The notes below the pieces were generated by a model. It did not search any database. It was not told the DNA's origin and saw only the letters and a list, made by a program, of their open reading frames with translations. The position numbers and the translations under genes were made by a program. 64,000 bases of DNA from Acinetobacter pseudolwoffii (lineage in GTDB: Bacteria > Pseudomonadota > Gammaproteobacteria > Pseudomonadales > Moraxellaceae), in contig NZ_PHRG01000003.1 in the NCBI RefSeq assembly GCF_002803605.1, forward strand, positions 186,001 through 250,000, in the 5' to 3' direction. This document shows positions 36,824 through 47,627 of the stretch, in pieces. Position 1 is the stretch's first letter. The number at the start of each line of letters is the position of its first letter.

Positions 36824-37502
36824 AAGTTTCTCAATTTTAATTGTCGAAGATTCGACCTGCCTAGAGTGGCATATTAAAAGCACTTACAATGAGATGATTT
36901 AGAGATGCGAGTGTAGCGATATGTAGGATTTCGAGATTTATATCTTATTTATATTTCGGCATATTTTTGAATTATGGTGCAGGTAGATGATTTGTCTACT
37001 AAAGTGCGAAGTCAGTGGAATTATCGGATATTGCTTCGATACCTAAACTCCACAATGAGTATTTTAGTTCTAAAAATAGGCCTCTTAAATAGAGGATTGA
37101 AGATTTTAAATCAGTGGCTTAGCTATTTGGAGAGAAGATTTAAAGCGTGTTTTTATTTCAAAAGTATTCAATATTCCCGTAACTTTGCTTTATTAAGTAT
37201 CAAAGGTGAATTGAAATAACTCCTTCTTAAAAATATTCCCATTTTTATCCGAGGTTGCTCTATAAAAATAGATTCATGTTTTACGCATTGTAAATGCCTT
37301 TCAATATTGATTTTTTACTTTAGCCACATTTAGCCATAAACTTACGAAAATTTCGTGCCTTAGGGTGCAGTCTACAAATTTTTTTAAAATATATTTTCTG
37401 TGGATTTGTAGACCTTTGAACAGCAAGTAAGGGCAATTCAATGCAATATGACGCAACTATTAGTATTTATAAGCCATTGAAGATGCAAGGGAATACAATC
37501 TA
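36824..37502. other. Gene-poor stretch before MFS gene, with inverted repeat
   Basis: No convincing gene in about 680 bases. An inverted repeat GTCTACAAAT (37370-37379) / ATTTGTAGAC (37404-37413) with a 24-base T-rich spacer lies about 90 bases before the MFS start and could be an operator or an imperfect terminator. Confidence 0.5.
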
Positions 37503-38672
37503 ATGCAAGCACTTGCAATCAGTACCAGACTGGGAGGATTCTATTTTTTCTACTATGCGATTGTGGGCGCATTCATGCCGTTCTGGAGTCTGTATCTGGA
37601 AGATCAAGGCTTTAACTATCAGGAAATCGGTGTTTTATCTTCTATTGCGATTCTCACTCGGTTTTTTGCGCCTTTTATTTGGGGCTGGATTGCAGATAAA
37701 TCTGGTAAGCGCATGTTGCTGGTACGGATTGCCACCTGGATGGAAGCCTGTATCTGGTTGATGATATTTATCATTCCTAACAGCTTTCAGTCAGTGGCTT
37801 TACTGATGCTGATTTTCAGCTTTTTTCAAAATGCGATTTTGGCACAATTTGAAGGCGTAACTCTATTCTGGCTCGGGGAAAAAAGAGCAGAACTTTATGG
37901 CAAAGTCCGGAAATGGGGTTCGGTTGGATTTATTATCGGTGTATTCGGCTTGGGCACCATCTTTGAAATTATCAGCATTAGCATGCTTCCAGTTTTATTG
38001 CTGTGTATTTCATTTCTGGCTTTTCTCTGGTCTTTTAGCATTAAAGAACCCACGGCGGCGCCTATTGCACAGAAAAAGCTGGAAGCCCTGTGGCCGATTT
38101 TCAAGCGCCCGGTTGTATACAGTTTTTTTCTGATTGAACTGATCATGCTGTTTTCACATGCGCCGTTTTATAGTTTTTATAGTAATTATCTTAGTCAGGC
38201 GGGATTTAGTAGCAGTCAGATCGGATTGCTTTGGTCCATTGGGGTTATTGCCGAAATTATTATGTTTGCTTATGCTACCTTCTTTCTGACACGCTGGTCA
38301 TGGCGTCATTTGGTGATACTTTGCCTGTTGATGACTGGCTTAAGATGGCTGATTGTAGGCGTATTTCCATCTGCATTTGTGGCACAATTTTTTGCCCAAA
38401 CGATTCATGCCTTGAGTTTTGGTTTATTTCACATGATCGCCATGCGGGTTATTTTCCAGAATTTCTCTGCTGCACAGCAAGGCCGTGGACAGGCTTTATA
38501 TAGCACCATGTGGGGCTTAGGCGTAGCAAGTGGCAGCATTCTGGCGGGCTATTATTGGGATAAAATTGGCGGAGAAACCATCTTTATGTTTGCCGCCGCA
38601 TCGACTTTGTTTGGTTTGTTATTGATTTTTGGGTTGCCCAATACAGTTGAGCAATCAAAGATATCTTCATGA
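37503..38672 (+). CDS. MFS transporter, HcaT/LacY-like (MFS_1-like)
   Basis: 389 residues, about 12 transmembrane helices. N-terminus FYFFYYAIVGAFMPFWSLYL and the loop GWIADKSGKRMLL between helices 2 and 3 fit the 3-phenylpropionate/NupG-like subgroup. Substrate unknown. Start at 37503, AAGGGAA eleven bases upstream. Confidence 0.85.
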   Translation: MQALAISTRLGGFYFFYYAIVGAFMPFWSLYLEDQGFNYQEIGVLSSIAILTRFFAPFIWGWIADKSGKRMLLVRIATWMEACIWLMIFIIPNSFQSVALLMLIFSFFQNAILAQFEGVTLFWLGEKRAELYGKVRKWGSVGFIIGVFGLGTIFEIISISMLPVLLLCISFLAFLWSFSIKEPTAAPIAQKKLEALWPIFKRPVVYSFFLIELIMLFSHAPFYSFYSNYLSQAGFSSSQIGLLWSIGVIAEIIMFAYATFFLTRWSWRHLVILCLLMTGLRWLIVGVFPSAFVAQFFAQTIHALSFGLFHMIAMRVIFQNFSAAQQGRGQALYSTMWGLGVASGSILAGYYWDKIGGETIFMFAAASTLFGLLLIFGLPNTVEQSKISS

Positions 38673-38691
38673 TGTCTCTGATGCTTAAAAT

Positions 38692-40182
38692 TTAGATCCG
38701 AATTTTGGCGTACTGATGAACCCAAGGCTGTGCCTGTTCCAGTTGAGCAGCTAATTGCAATAGCAGGTCTTCACGGGCAAAGGGTGCAATAAACTGCGAA
38801 CCGAGCGGCAGGTTTTGTTCATTCCAGTACAAGGGTACTGACATGGCTGGAAGCCCGGTAATATTGGCAAGTTGAGTAAAAGGTACCCATTTCAGGTTTT
38901 CTTTGACAATCTGATCGACCAGTTTACCTTGTGCCAGCAGATGGGCCTTACCTACACCCAATAAAGCCTTTAAAATTGGCTTCTGCCATGCAGGTGTTTT
39001 GACTTCGCCATTTTTCGGTGCGACGGTTGCGGTTGCAGGCGTCAGATACAGATCATAATCATCAAAGAAATGATTCATCTGGGTCACGTACTGGCCCCAG
39101 TTATTCAGGTTCTGGATATAATCAAGTGCGCTGGTTTTAGCTCCAAAAGCCGCCAGTGCTAAAGAGTCCAGTTCAAAATCCTTCGCTTTAGACGGGTAGC
39201 CTTTCTGGATTTCATCCAGCATAAATGAAAACTGGCTAAACCAGGTGGTAATAAAATCCTTGGCCAGTTGCATGCCATCGATGGCCGGACGGTCTTCAAC
39301 CACCTCATGTCCCAAAGATTCCAGCAGTTTGGCCGTCTGTTCGATGGCTTTCACAGCATCCGGAGAGACAGGCGTGCCAATGGTAGAATGGGGATTAAAG
39401 GCAATTTTCAGTTTTTTCGGTGGTTGCTGAATCACATCCAGATAATGATGCTGTGGACGCTGAATCTTAAATAGCGAGCTGTGATCTTCACCATGCGTGG
39501 CATCCAGCATTGCAGCACTGTCCCGCACTGTTTTGGTCAGGACATGCTGAATCGCTGCACCATGCATGGCCTCACTCATTTGCGGCCCCCAGGGGGTACG
39601 GCCTCGACTCGGTTTCAGGCCGAAAAGGCCACAATAGGAGGCAGGGATACGAATCGAGCCACCACCATCGCCAGCACCCGCAATTGGCACAATTCCGGCT
39701 GCCACAGCAGAAGCCGAACCACCTGAAGAGCCGCCACTATTATGCTGTAAATTCCACGGATTTTTACAGATGCCCCAAGCATCTGGTTCAGTAATACCTT
39801 TAATGCCAAATTCAGGCGTATTGGTGCGTCCAAAGGTCACAATTCCGGCTTTTTCCCAACGATTGACAATCTCGGCATTGGTTTCGGCAATATAACCGAT
39901 CCGTTTTAAGCCCTGACAGCCATAAGAGGTTGGATAACCTGAATATTCCTGAAACAGGTCTTTGACCAGAAAAGGCACACCGGCAAAAGGTCCGGATAAA
40001 TTCTGCTGGGTCCGTTTTAATGCATGCTCATGCATGGGAATAATAATAGCATTCAGTTCGGGATTGGCAATTGAGCTACGCTCTAAGGCAGCGGATAAAA
40101 GTTCACTGGAATGTACCTGTTTATTGGCGACCAGTTCAGCCAATCCTAAACCGTCATATTGTAGATATTCTTCTAATTTCAT
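38692..40182 (-). CDS. Amidase (amidase-signature family)
   Basis: 496 residues. Ser-cisSer-Lys triad visible: Lys in PFLVKDLFQ, Ser in GGSSGGSASA, second Ser in GDGGGSIRIPAS. Hydrolyses an amide of unknown identity; the lack of GatB/GatC nearby argues against glutaminyl-tRNA function. The ATG at 40182 is chosen since AGGGA is six bases upstream of it, while the ATG at 40188 abuts that site. Confidence 0.9.
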   Translation of the reverse strand: MKLEEYLQYDGLGLAELVANKQVHSSELLSAALERSSIANPELNAIIIPMHEHALKRTQQNLSGPFAGVPFLVKDLFQEYSGYPTSYGCQGLKRIGYIAETNAEIVNRWEKAGIVTFGRTNTPEFGIKGITEPDAWGICKNPWNLQHNSGGSSGGSASAVAAGIVPIAGAGDGGGSIRIPASYCGLFGLKPSRGRTPWGPQMSEAMHGAAIQHVLTKTVRDSAAMLDATHGEDHSSLFKIQRPQHHYLDVIQQPPKKLKIAFNPHSTIGTPVSPDAVKAIEQTAKLLESLGHEVVEDRPAIDGMQLAKDFITTWFSQFSFMLDEIQKGYPSKAKDFELDSLALAAFGAKTSALDYIQNLNNWGQYVTQMNHFFDDYDLYLTPATATVAPKNGEVKTPAWQKPILKALLGVGKAHLLAQGKLVDQIVKENLKWVPFTQLANITGLPAMSVPLYWNEQNLPLGSQFIAPFAREDLLLQLAAQLEQAQPWVHQYAKIRI

Positions 40183-40230
40183 TGCCATTCCCTAGCGTTA
40201 ATGCTGTTCAAGGTTGTAGATGATTTTAGT

Positions 40231-41661
40231 TTAAGATGCAAGCACCACCTGATTACGTCCACGATGTTTGGCCTGATATAAGGCCTGATCTGCAATATTG
40301 ATCAGGTGTTGCAGGTCTTGTGATTGTGGTTCATTTTGATGGGTAATCCCTACACTCACGGTAATGTAGAGATCTGAACCATCTGATTGATGCATCGGGG
40401 TTTTTTCTACACGTTTACGTATGCGTTCTGCAATATCCTGAGCTTCAAAAGGCTCGGTATTCCAGAGTAAGAGTACAAATTCTTCTCCGCCAATGCGTGC
40501 AAATAGATCTTGGGCACGTAAGTTGTTACGTACAATTTGTGCAAAGTGTTGCAGGACTTTATCACCGACATGATGGCCAAAATGATCGTTCAGGCGTTTG
40601 AAATAATCAATATCCAGCATGATCACTGAAAATTCCATCGTCTTGGCATATTGCAGTAAATATTCGCCTTTCTTAAAGAAGAAATGACGATTCATGGTTC
40701 GCGTTAGACTATCGTGATTAGCCAGATATAGAACCCGTTTAAACAGTTCATTGCGGTTTTGGCTGATAATACACAGGATGAGCGGCGATAAGGCCAGCAT
40801 AAACAGCCCGATCCGGAGCGAAATATAAATCGTAGAATCTGCCAAGGTGTCATGCGTTGTGGCATAAAACTGCGTCAGGCTGTAATAGGTTAAAATAGTC
40901 ACAAACGCATTAATCAGTGTCATGCTAAACAGGCGATAGGTTAATGCGGCCCAGATCAGCGCAGCCAAAGGATAGAGCAGGGCGCCCGGACCTGAAAAAA
41001 TATTGGTGATGATGACACAGAGTACGACTGTAGCTGCGGGCAGAAAATAACTGAAATGATGACGCTTTTGACGGCGGTTTTTAAACAGATACTGCATATC
41101 CTTGATTCTGGGAAAGGCCAGAACCAAAGGTAATACCACGATATAATTGACCATCTCGCCCGTCCACCATAGACCAAAATCAATCCATAAGTTTTCTTTG
41201 GTCATGAATGTATTGGGTAAGTTTGGCAGGGTGGCAACTGCAAAAGCAGCGCTGGCCAGACAGCCGGCAAATGCGAAGATGCCAAATAAATGAATAAAGG
41301 TATAACCGGTATTGTAGTATTTATAATTAATCTTGAAATAACGAATAAAAAATATCGAGACAATGGTACTAATCAGATTGGAAAGTGTAAGAAACAGGCT
41401 TTGCAGCAGACTGTTGCCTGTGACCAGATCTGCAAACATAAAAGCACTGAATGCACCCAGCCAGCCGCCCAGATGATTTAAATGTGGAAAACGCAGGAAT
41501 ATGGCCAGTAAGGCAGCATTGGCTGGCCAGATCAGGGCGAGATAGCCGAGTGGCCTGGTTGCGATCCCAATAAAACAACATACTAAAACAGCGAACACAA
41601 TGACAAAATAAGCATAGGTTTCATGATTTAATTGTTGTTCTGTTATTCGAGCCAATTGCAA
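40231..41661 (-). CDS. Membrane diguanylate cyclase (MASE1-GGDEF)
   Basis: 476 residues. N-terminal MASE1-like block of about eight transmembrane helices (residues 15-290), then a GGDEF domain with active site GGEEF and the inhibitory I-site RAQD five residues before it. Makes cyclic di-GMP, with product feedback. Start is a TTG at 41661 with AGGA seven bases upstream; no ATG lies nearby. Monocistronic. Confidence 0.9.
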   Translation of the reverse strand: MQLARITEQQLNHETYAYFVIVFAVLVCCFIGIATRPLGYLALIWPANAALLAIFLRFPHLNHLGGWLGAFSAFMFADLVTGNSLLQSLFLTLSNLISTIVSIFFIRYFKINYKYYNTGYTFIHLFGIFAFAGCLASAAFAVATLPNLPNTFMTKENLWIDFGLWWTGEMVNYIVVLPLVLAFPRIKDMQYLFKNRRQKRHHFSYFLPAATVVLCVIITNIFSGPGALLYPLAALIWAALTYRLFSMTLINAFVTILTYYSLTQFYATTHDTLADSTIYISLRIGLFMLALSPLILCIISQNRNELFKRVLYLANHDSLTRTMNRHFFFKKGEYLLQYAKTMEFSVIMLDIDYFKRLNDHFGHHVGDKVLQHFAQIVRNNLRAQDLFARIGGEEFVLLLWNTEPFEAQDIAERIRKRVEKTPMHQSDGSDLYITVSVGITHQNEPQSQDLQHLINIADQALYQAKHRGRNQVVLAS

Positions 41662-41945
41662 ATTTAAAATCCTATATTTAAATTTTTAAGTGTGAATGAT
41701 CACTTTGTTTAGCAAGTAAGTCTGATTTTATATATACAGTTATTTTTTGATTAATCTGTTATTAATACATGATGTTAAGATTGTTATATACGAAATATAT
41801 ACAAAATAAACTGGAAAAGAAATCCATGTTTTTAAACAATATGATAAAAACTTTATGGACTCAGATTTAAACTGCTCCAGAGTGGGATACGATTCTGAAA
41901 AAATATGCTAACTTAGAATCAATTGTTAAAACGATGCCGGTAAAT

Positions 41946-42422
41946 ATGAAAAAAATATGTCTTAGCCTTATCTTACTCATGAGCTCACCTTGGCTAATGG
42001 CGACAGAAAATAAAAAACCAGCGGAAGTTTCTGCTAAAGCTGCTGAAATCCCAAATACATTTACCGTGAAAACCCGTCCTGAAATTGTGGGGTTGTGGGG
42101 GATGGAAATTCCGGATAATAAAAAATGTATCGAATATTATAATTTTAAAAGCAATAATAATGTCGTAATTAAAAGTGGTGAAGAGTGGACTTCAGGATTA
42201 TATGATTATCAGCCTGCACAGGATCCGACCGTTCAGATTCCAGCACTGATTCTTCAGGTTAAATATGATAATAATGAAAAAGACTGCTCAGGCAATCAGG
42301 TTGATCAATCCGGTGAAATTTCCCAGTATTTTGTGAAATGGCAAAATCCGTACACGATTAATTTCTGTGCCAATGACAAGGCCGAGCAATGCTTTGCGGT
42401 ACTCAGACGTGTATTACCATAA
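41946..42422 (+). CDS. Exported hypothetical protein
   Basis: 158 residues with a signal peptide (MKKICLSLILLMSSPWLMA). The mature part carries four Cys (KKCIEY, KDCSGN, FCANDK, QCFAVL), probably two disulfides. Family not recognised. The ATG at 41934 would add four residues; neither start has a clear ribosome site. Confidence 0.7.
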   Translation: MKKICLSLILLMSSPWLMATENKKPAEVSAKAAEIPNTFTVKTRPEIVGLWGMEIPDNKKCIEYYNFKSNNNVVIKSGEEWTSGLYDYQPAQDPTVQIPALILQVKYDNNEKDCSGNQVDQSGEISQYFVKWQNPYTINFCANDKAEQCFAVLRRVLP

Positions 42423-42440
42423 ATGAGTCATCAACATAAA

Positions 42441-42468
42441 AAAACCGCTGAATTTCAGCGGTTTTTTT
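42441..42468. terminator. Bidirectional terminator
   Basis: CCGCTGA / TCAGCGG stem, ATT loop, A run left and T run right, serving gene 41946 and accC. Confidence 0.9.
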
Positions 42469-42481
42469 ATAAGCTTAAAGC

Positions 42482-43849
42482 TTATTGAGCTTTGTCTTCA
42501 GCACCTTCTAGCTGTTTCAACAAATGTTTTTCCAGATAATGAATGTCCATCGCCTGTTTGCAGAAGTTTTTATCCTGAAGGATTAAATCTTTGTGCAAAG
42601 GAATGTTGGTTTTAACACCAGTCAAAATCATTTCTTCCAAGGCATTTCTCATGCGAGAAATAGACGTCTCACGGTCCTTGCCATGCGAAATCAGTTTGGC
42701 GATCATCGAGTCATAATACGGCGGAATGCTATAGCCTGGGTAGATGTGCGAGTCTAAGCGGATACCTGCGCCGCCTGGTGCATAGAAGCTCTCAATCTTG
42801 CCGGGTGAAGGCAAGAAGGTTGATGGATCTTCTGCGTTAATACGGCATTCAATCGCATGTCCTAAAACCTTGACATCTTCTTGCTGAATATCGAGACCTA
42901 AGCCACCAGCAATACGCAATTGCTGTTCGATAATATCAATACCGGTTACCATTTCAGTTACCGGATGTTCAACCTGAACACGCGTATTCATTTCAATGAA
43001 GAAGAATCCATCATCTTCAAACAGGAATTCGAATGTACCTGCACCACGATATTGCATCAGTTTACAGGCATTGACACAGGCTTCTAGAATATCGGCACGT
43101 GCTTGCTCTGGTAAGTTCGGTGCTGGCGCTTCTTCCAGTACTTTTTGATGGCGACGCTGTAGCGAGCAGTCACGATCATAGAGATGAATCGCATGGCCAT
43201 TACCATCAGCCAGTACCTGTACTTCAACATGACGTGGCTTTTGCAGGAAACGTTCCATATAGACCGTATCATCACCAAACCACATTTCTGCATCACGCTG
43301 TGCAGCCTGAACAGATTCCAGCAGGGTGTCGACATTTTCGACGATACGCATACCACGACCACCACCACCAGAAGCAGCTTTGACAATCAGCGGGAAACCG
43401 ATCTCTTTCGCTTCAGCGAGTGCATTGTGAATGGTTACGGCATGGTCGCAGCCCGGTACAGTTGGTACACCCGCTTTTTTCATGGCAATAATGGCAGAAA
43501 CCTTGTTCCCCATTAAGCGAATATGTTCTGGACGTGGACCGATAAAGATAAAACCAGAATTTTCTACGATTTCAGCAAATTCAGCATTTTCAGCGAGAAA
43601 ACCATAACCAGGATGGATGGCATCTGCGCCAGTAATTTCAGCAGCTGTAATAATCGCAGGAATATTCAGGTAGCTGTCACTGCTCGCACCCGGACCGATA
43701 CAAACCGCTTCATCACAGAAACGCAAATGCATCAGGTCTTTGTCTGCGTCAGAATAGACACCTACGGTTTTGATCCCTAAAGTTCTGCAAGCCCGGGTGA
43801 TGCGTAAAGCAATTTCACCACGGTTTGCAATTAAAACTTTTTGCAACAT
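42482..43849 (-). CDS. accC: Biotin carboxylase subunit of acetyl-CoA carboxylase
   Basis: 455 residues, ATP-grasp enzyme. Gly-rich ATP loop [11 protein letters not shown], active-site [14 protein letters not shown] and ECRINAEDP are intact. Carboxylates biotin on AccB for fatty-acid synthesis. Follows accB after 18 bases. Confidence 0.97.
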   Translation of the reverse strand: MLQKVLIANRGEIALRITRACRTLGIKTVGVYSDADKDLMHLRFCDEAVCIGPGASSDSYLNIPAIITAAEITGADAIHPGYGFLAENAEFAEIVENSGFIFIGPRPEHIRLMGNKVSAIIAMKKAGVPTVPGCDHAVTIHNALAEAKEIGFPLIVKAASGGGGRGMRIVENVDTLLESVQAAQRDAEMWFGDDTVYMERFLQKPRHVEVQVLADGNGHAIHLYDRDCSLQRRHQKVLEEAPAPNLPEQARADILEACVNACKLMQYRGAGTFEFLFEDDGFFFIEMNTRVQVEHPVTEMVTGIDIIEQQLRIAGGLGLDIQQEDVKVLGHAIECRINAEDPSTFLPSPGKIESFYAPGGAGIRLDSHIYPGYSIPPYYDSMIAKLISHGKDRETSISRMRNALEEMILTGVKTNIPLHKDLILQDKNFCKQAMDIHYLEKHLLKQLEGAEDKAQ

Positions 43850-43867
43850 TATAAATCCCCGGGGTGA

Positions 43868-44284
43868 TTAAGCGCGGTAGCGGAAAAGTGGTTGGCCGAA
43901 TTGAATCACTTCACCATTTTTCACTAGAATTTCTTCGATCACACCACTTTGAGTTGCTTCAATCGGGTTCATGATTTTCATGGCTTCGATAATACCTAAG
44001 GTATCACCAGCAGAAACGGTTTGACCCACTTTGACAAATGTCGCTTCGCCTGGGCTTGGTGCAGAGTAAAACACCCCAACCATTGGAGAGGTTTCAACAG
44101 CACCGCGCGGAGACTTCGCCGCAGGTACTTCAGCTGCAGGTGCAGGCATTGCAGGAACAGCCGCTGCAACCACTGGATTACGACGAGTTAATGCAATCGA
44201 TTGATCGCCTTCTTTAACTTCGATCGCCTGTAAGTCAGATTCAATCATCAAGTCGATGAGTTTCTTGATTTTACGGATATCCAT
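43868..44284 (-). CDS. accB: Biotin carboxyl carrier protein (BCCP)
   Basis: 138 residues. The biotinylated lysine is K103 in EAMKIMN. N-terminal helix, Ala/Pro-rich linker (about 38-58) and the C-terminal hammerhead are in the standard order, with the thumb SAPSPGEATFVKVG. Third gene of aroQ-accB-accC. Confidence 0.97.
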   Translation of the reverse strand: MDIRKIKKLIDLMIESDLQAIEVKEGDQSIALTRRNPVVAAAVPAMPAPAAEVPAAKSPRGAVETSPMVGVFYSAPSPGEATFVKVGQTVSAGDTLGIIEAMKIMNPIEATQSGVIEEILVKNGEVIQFGQPLFRYRA

Positions 44285-44300
44285 GAGACAGTATTCCTAA

Positions 44301-44756
44301 TTAAGATTTTGTAGAAGATTGTATTTTTTCAATGACATAGTCGAGCGCAGCAGCATAGCCTTTTGCACCCAGACCACAGATCACGCCGATGGCTTTATCG
44401 GACAAGTACGAATGATGTCGAAATGCCTCGCGTGCATGGACGTTTGACAAATGGACTTCAATAAAAGGAATGGCAACGCCAAGCAGGGCATCGCGAACCG
44501 CAACAGAGCTATGGGTCAATGCTGCCGGATTGATAATGATATATTCAACGCCGTCGAGTTGGGCTTGATGAATTCGGTCAACGATTGCACCTTCCCAGTT
44601 GCTTTGGAAGGTATCGAGTTGTAATGTGGCCTGTTGAGCCTGAGCAGTCAGTTGCTGATTAATATCGCCAAGCGTAAGATGACCATAAACTTCTGGTTCG
44701 CGCTTTCCAAGCAAATTTAAATTCGGTCCATGAATAACCAAAATGGTCGAACTCAT
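44301..44756 (-). CDS. aroQ: 3-Dehydroquinate dehydratase, type II
   Basis: 151 residues. Motif [16 protein letters not shown] (catalytic Arg and Tyr), NPAALTHSS and the catalytic His of [11 protein letters not shown] are present. Shikimate pathway. The ATG at 44756 gives the family's normal length; the open frame extends 56 codons upstream with unrelated residues. Heads the aroQ-accB-accC cluster. Confidence 0.96.
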   Translation of the reverse strand: MSSTILVIHGPNLNLLGKREPEVYGHLTLGDINQQLTAQAQQATLQLDTFQSNWEGAIVDRIHQAQLDGVEYIIINPAALTHSSVAVRDALLGVAIPFIEVHLSNVHAREAFRHHSYLSDKAIGVICGLGAKGYAAALDYVIEKIQSSTKS

Positions 44757-45613
44757 CCAGCATGCTCCAATTAAAAAGTATCGAGATTTGTTTGCAAGAT
44801 AGCTGCAAACTCTGCTTATTATTGCATGATTTTCTACATGACTATTTATAATTTCTTTGAATTGACGTAGAAAGCATATCCTAAACAGTGGCGCTATAAT
44901 GAAAACTTTGCAGAGATTTGGCAATGTTAAAAAATTACAATTCGCAGGGTATTCAGATTGTTTTCATTGTAAACCCAATTGGCAAAAACAGTTAATATCC
45001 TTTATGTAACTGTATCTTCATGTTAAGGATCAGCTCTGCTGTTTGATCATATTTTTAATCTTGCAAAAATTCATGTCTGGCCTAAACGATTAGGACATTC
45101 AATCGAGAGATCCTTGATTTGCGTGAGAGGATGACTAGCCTAACTTTGCCTTTAACCGTGCTTCCCTTAATGTCAAAATCTCATCTTGAAAAGATGGAGA
45201 AATACTTAAAAAGGCAAGATAAGACAATATGTTAATAAGCTTATTTTAATATTTTAGTCTGTGTTTTTATATGCATTTTATTACAAAATACCAGATAAAA
45301 ATGAGTTACTTCAATTTAGAGATCCGTTTTATGTTCTGTTTCTAAATTTATAAAGCTGACTAAGAAACAGACATCGAATTTAAAGAGATTTATAGCGAAG
45401 GGTTTGGAAAAATTTAGATTGTCGCTATCTTGATGAAATGACGAATATGTTCATTTCAAAGCATTCTAAATCGCTAGGCACAGGCGCATCTGATATCTAG
45501 ATAGTGGCAAAAACACATATCTTTGTTGGTATTTTGCACGCCACTTTCTTTGCAAAAAATCTCAGAAACAGCTTGTAGTCATGCATATGGAGCAGAGGTA
45601 TGGGGCAAAAACA
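44757..45613. other. Long gene-free stretch (about 860 bases)
   Basis: No ORF with a credible start, composition or ribosome site on either strand, despite its length. A small hairpin GAAATGA / TCATTTC lies near 45437-45459. Should hold the aroQ promoter on the minus strand. The rest is unexplained. Confidence 0.55.
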
Positions 45614-45642
45614 TTAACTTCTTGAGCGAATATTTATATACT
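45614..45642 (+). promoter_or_regulatory. Promoter of YbaK-like gene
   Basis: TTAACT, 17-base spacer, TATACT, 30 bases before the start codon. Confidence 0.6.
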
Positions 45643-45671
45643 AAGGCGATCAGACTTGAGCCAGAAGTATT

Positions 45672-46139
45672 ATGACACCTGCATGTAAACTCTTAAAAAC
45701 TCAAAAAATTGAATATAGTATTCATGAATATGAACATGATGCCAATGCGAAAAGCTTTGGTTTAGAGGCTGCAGAAAAATTAGGATTACAAGTCGAAGAA
45801 GTCTTTAAAACGCTATTGGTAACGGATGAAAAACAGTATTTCGTTGCCGTGTTACCAGTCAATCATCAGCTTAATCTAAAAAAAGTAGCGGCAGCTTGTG
45901 GTTGCAAGAAACTGCAAATGGCAGATCCGAAACATGCCGAACGTTTAACCGGTTATCTGGTCGGTGGAATCAGTCCAATCGGACAAAAGAAGCGTTTAAA
46001 AACAGTCATTGATGTATCGGCAGAAAAGCTCAATAAAATATATGTGAGTGGCGGTAAAAGAGGCTTGGATATCGGACTGAAACCGGCTGATCTTGCCAAA
46101 GTGCTGAATGCACAGTTTGTCGATGTGCTGGATGTATAA
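45672..46139 (+). CDS. ybaK: Cys-tRNA(Pro)/Cys-tRNA(Cys) deacylase YbaK
   Basis: 155 residues. YbaK/EbsC fold: [20 protein letters not shown] with the conserved Lys, and [21 protein letters not shown] with the GGISPxGQKK motif. Removes cysteine wrongly attached to tRNA-Pro. No other tRNA gene is near. Confidence 0.92.
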   Translation: MTPACKLLKTQKIEYSIHEYEHDANAKSFGLEAAEKLGLQVEEVFKTLLVTDEKQYFVAVLPVNHQLNLKKVAAACGCKKLQMADPKHAERLTGYLVGGISPIGQKKRLKTVIDVSAEKLNKIYVSGGKRGLDIGLKPADLAKVLNAQFVDVLDV

Positions 46140-46311
46140 GGTCAAATTCCCCTGAAGATTTATATGAATAGCGTTTGAAGTGATCTTTTTTTGGTCGGAA
46201 AAATCAGCAAATCATTTTATACCTTTGTATATTAGGTCACGAATAAGCACAGCGGAAATGTGCGCAATAAAGAATTAAAAATAATAAAAATGATTATGCG
46301 GAGCATAAAGG

Positions 46312-47565
46312 ATGAAAGTTCAAAATAAAAAATGGCCACGATTCTGTCTGACCTTATCTGCAATGGCGATACTGTCTGCGTTTCCGAGTGTACAGGCCGC
46401 TTCTGCGCCTTCAGCTGCACCTGCCAATTCACAGCAGGTTTTCTTTGTCGGAAACAACTGGGATGGCACAGTGACTGTGATTCGTCCATCGGGTGATTTT
46501 GGCAAAATTGGCGTCATTAACATGATTCCTGACCGTAAAGAGCGTCTCAAAGAAATTCATCTCAATCCTATCAAGCTGATTGCCTATACCTATATTCAGG
46601 CCACAGCGGGTGAAGGTAATGATCAGTTGGTAGATGATATGTACTCGACGCCAGATGGTCAGTCCATCGTGGCATCGCGTCCAAGTTTCGCCGATGTGGT
46701 CTCTATTAATATCAAAACAGGCAAGATGAACTGGCGTACACCGGTTGAAGGTTTTCGCGCCGATCACATGGCGGTTTCGCCAGATGGTCAACGCGTGGCG
46801 GTGTCAGCATCTTCAGGCAATGTGGTACATGTCCTGGATATTCACACTGGCAAAGAGTTAGGGCGTTTTGCTACGGGTGATAAACCGCATGAAAATATCT
46901 ACTTCGATGATGGTAACAAAATCCTGAACTCCGCGATTGGCAATGTTGAAACGTCAATGGATGCACAGTGGCAGGATTTCACCAAAGGAAAACGCTACAT
47001 TAGCATCGCGGATGCCAATACCCATCAAGTGCTGAGAAAAATTGATTTCAGACCTGCACTCGATGCATTTGGTCGCAAGGATTTATCCAATTCAGTTCGC
47101 CCAATGGTATTTAGCAAGGATGAAACGAAACTTTATGCCCAGGTTTCATTTTTTAATGGTCTGATTGAGTACGATCTGAATCAGAACAAGATTAGCCGGA
47201 TCGGACAGCTCCCTGGTAGTGATAGTATCCCGAAAGACCGGACAAAATGGGTCAATGATTCGCGTCATCATGGTTTGTCAATCAGTGCTGATGGTGAAAA
47301 GCTCTGTGTTGCAGGAACCATGGATGACTATGCCACAATTGTAAATCGCAAGACGCTGACTGCGGGCAAATTGATTCCTGCCGGCAAACCCTATTGGGCA
47401 ACGCGTAGTCCAGATGGTAAAAGCTGTGTGATTTCCGAAAGTGAAACCGATGTGGTGACCGTGATTGATTTTGCCACAGGGGATAAAGTGCTCAGTGTAC
47501 CAGTTGGGAATCATCCACAACGTGTCCGGATCGGCTATGCACCAGTAGACTGGTCAACGCCGTAG
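46312..47565 (+). CDS. Exported beta-propeller protein (YncE/YVTN-like)
   Basis: 417 residues with a signal peptide ending near VQA (about residue 29). Repeated propeller strands with SPDGQ or SADGE loops: VSPDGQRVAVSAS, ISADGEKLCVAG, SPDGKSCVIS. Periplasmic; family members bind DNA or act with redox systems, but function is unclear. Opposite to E. coli YncE, it has an insertion around 225-250 (FTKGKRYISIADA). The gene at 47628 follows after 62 bases. Confidence 0.78.
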   Translation: MKVQNKKWPRFCLTLSAMAILSAFPSVQAASAPSAAPANSQQVFFVGNNWDGTVTVIRPSGDFGKIGVINMIPDRKERLKEIHLNPIKLIAYTYIQATAGEGNDQLVDDMYSTPDGQSIVASRPSFADVVSINIKTGKMNWRTPVEGFRADHMAVSPDGQRVAVSASSGNVVHVLDIHTGKELGRFATGDKPHENIYFDDGNKILNSAIGNVETSMDAQWQDFTKGKRYISIADANTHQVLRKIDFRPALDAFGRKDLSNSVRPMVFSKDETKLYAQVSFFNGLIEYDLNQNKISRIGQLPGSDSIPKDRTKWVNDSRHHGLSISADGEKLCVAGTMDDYATIVNRKTLTAGKLIPAGKPYWATRSPDGKSCVISESETDVVTVIDFATGDKVLSVPVGNHPQRVRIGYAPVDWSTP

Positions 47566-47627
47566 TCGAGCAACGATACAGGCAGCGTTTTGATAAGAGC
47601 TGTCTTTATTGGGTTGAGGAGATCAAG

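Noticed and set aside
36974..37219. 81-codon plus-strand open frame
   Set aside because: No ribosome site, odd composition, and starts in an AT-rich leader; no sign of a real gene.
45131..45235. 34-codon ORF in the long gap after aroQ
   Set aside because: The only GAGAGG abuts the ATG with no spacing and the peptide looks random.
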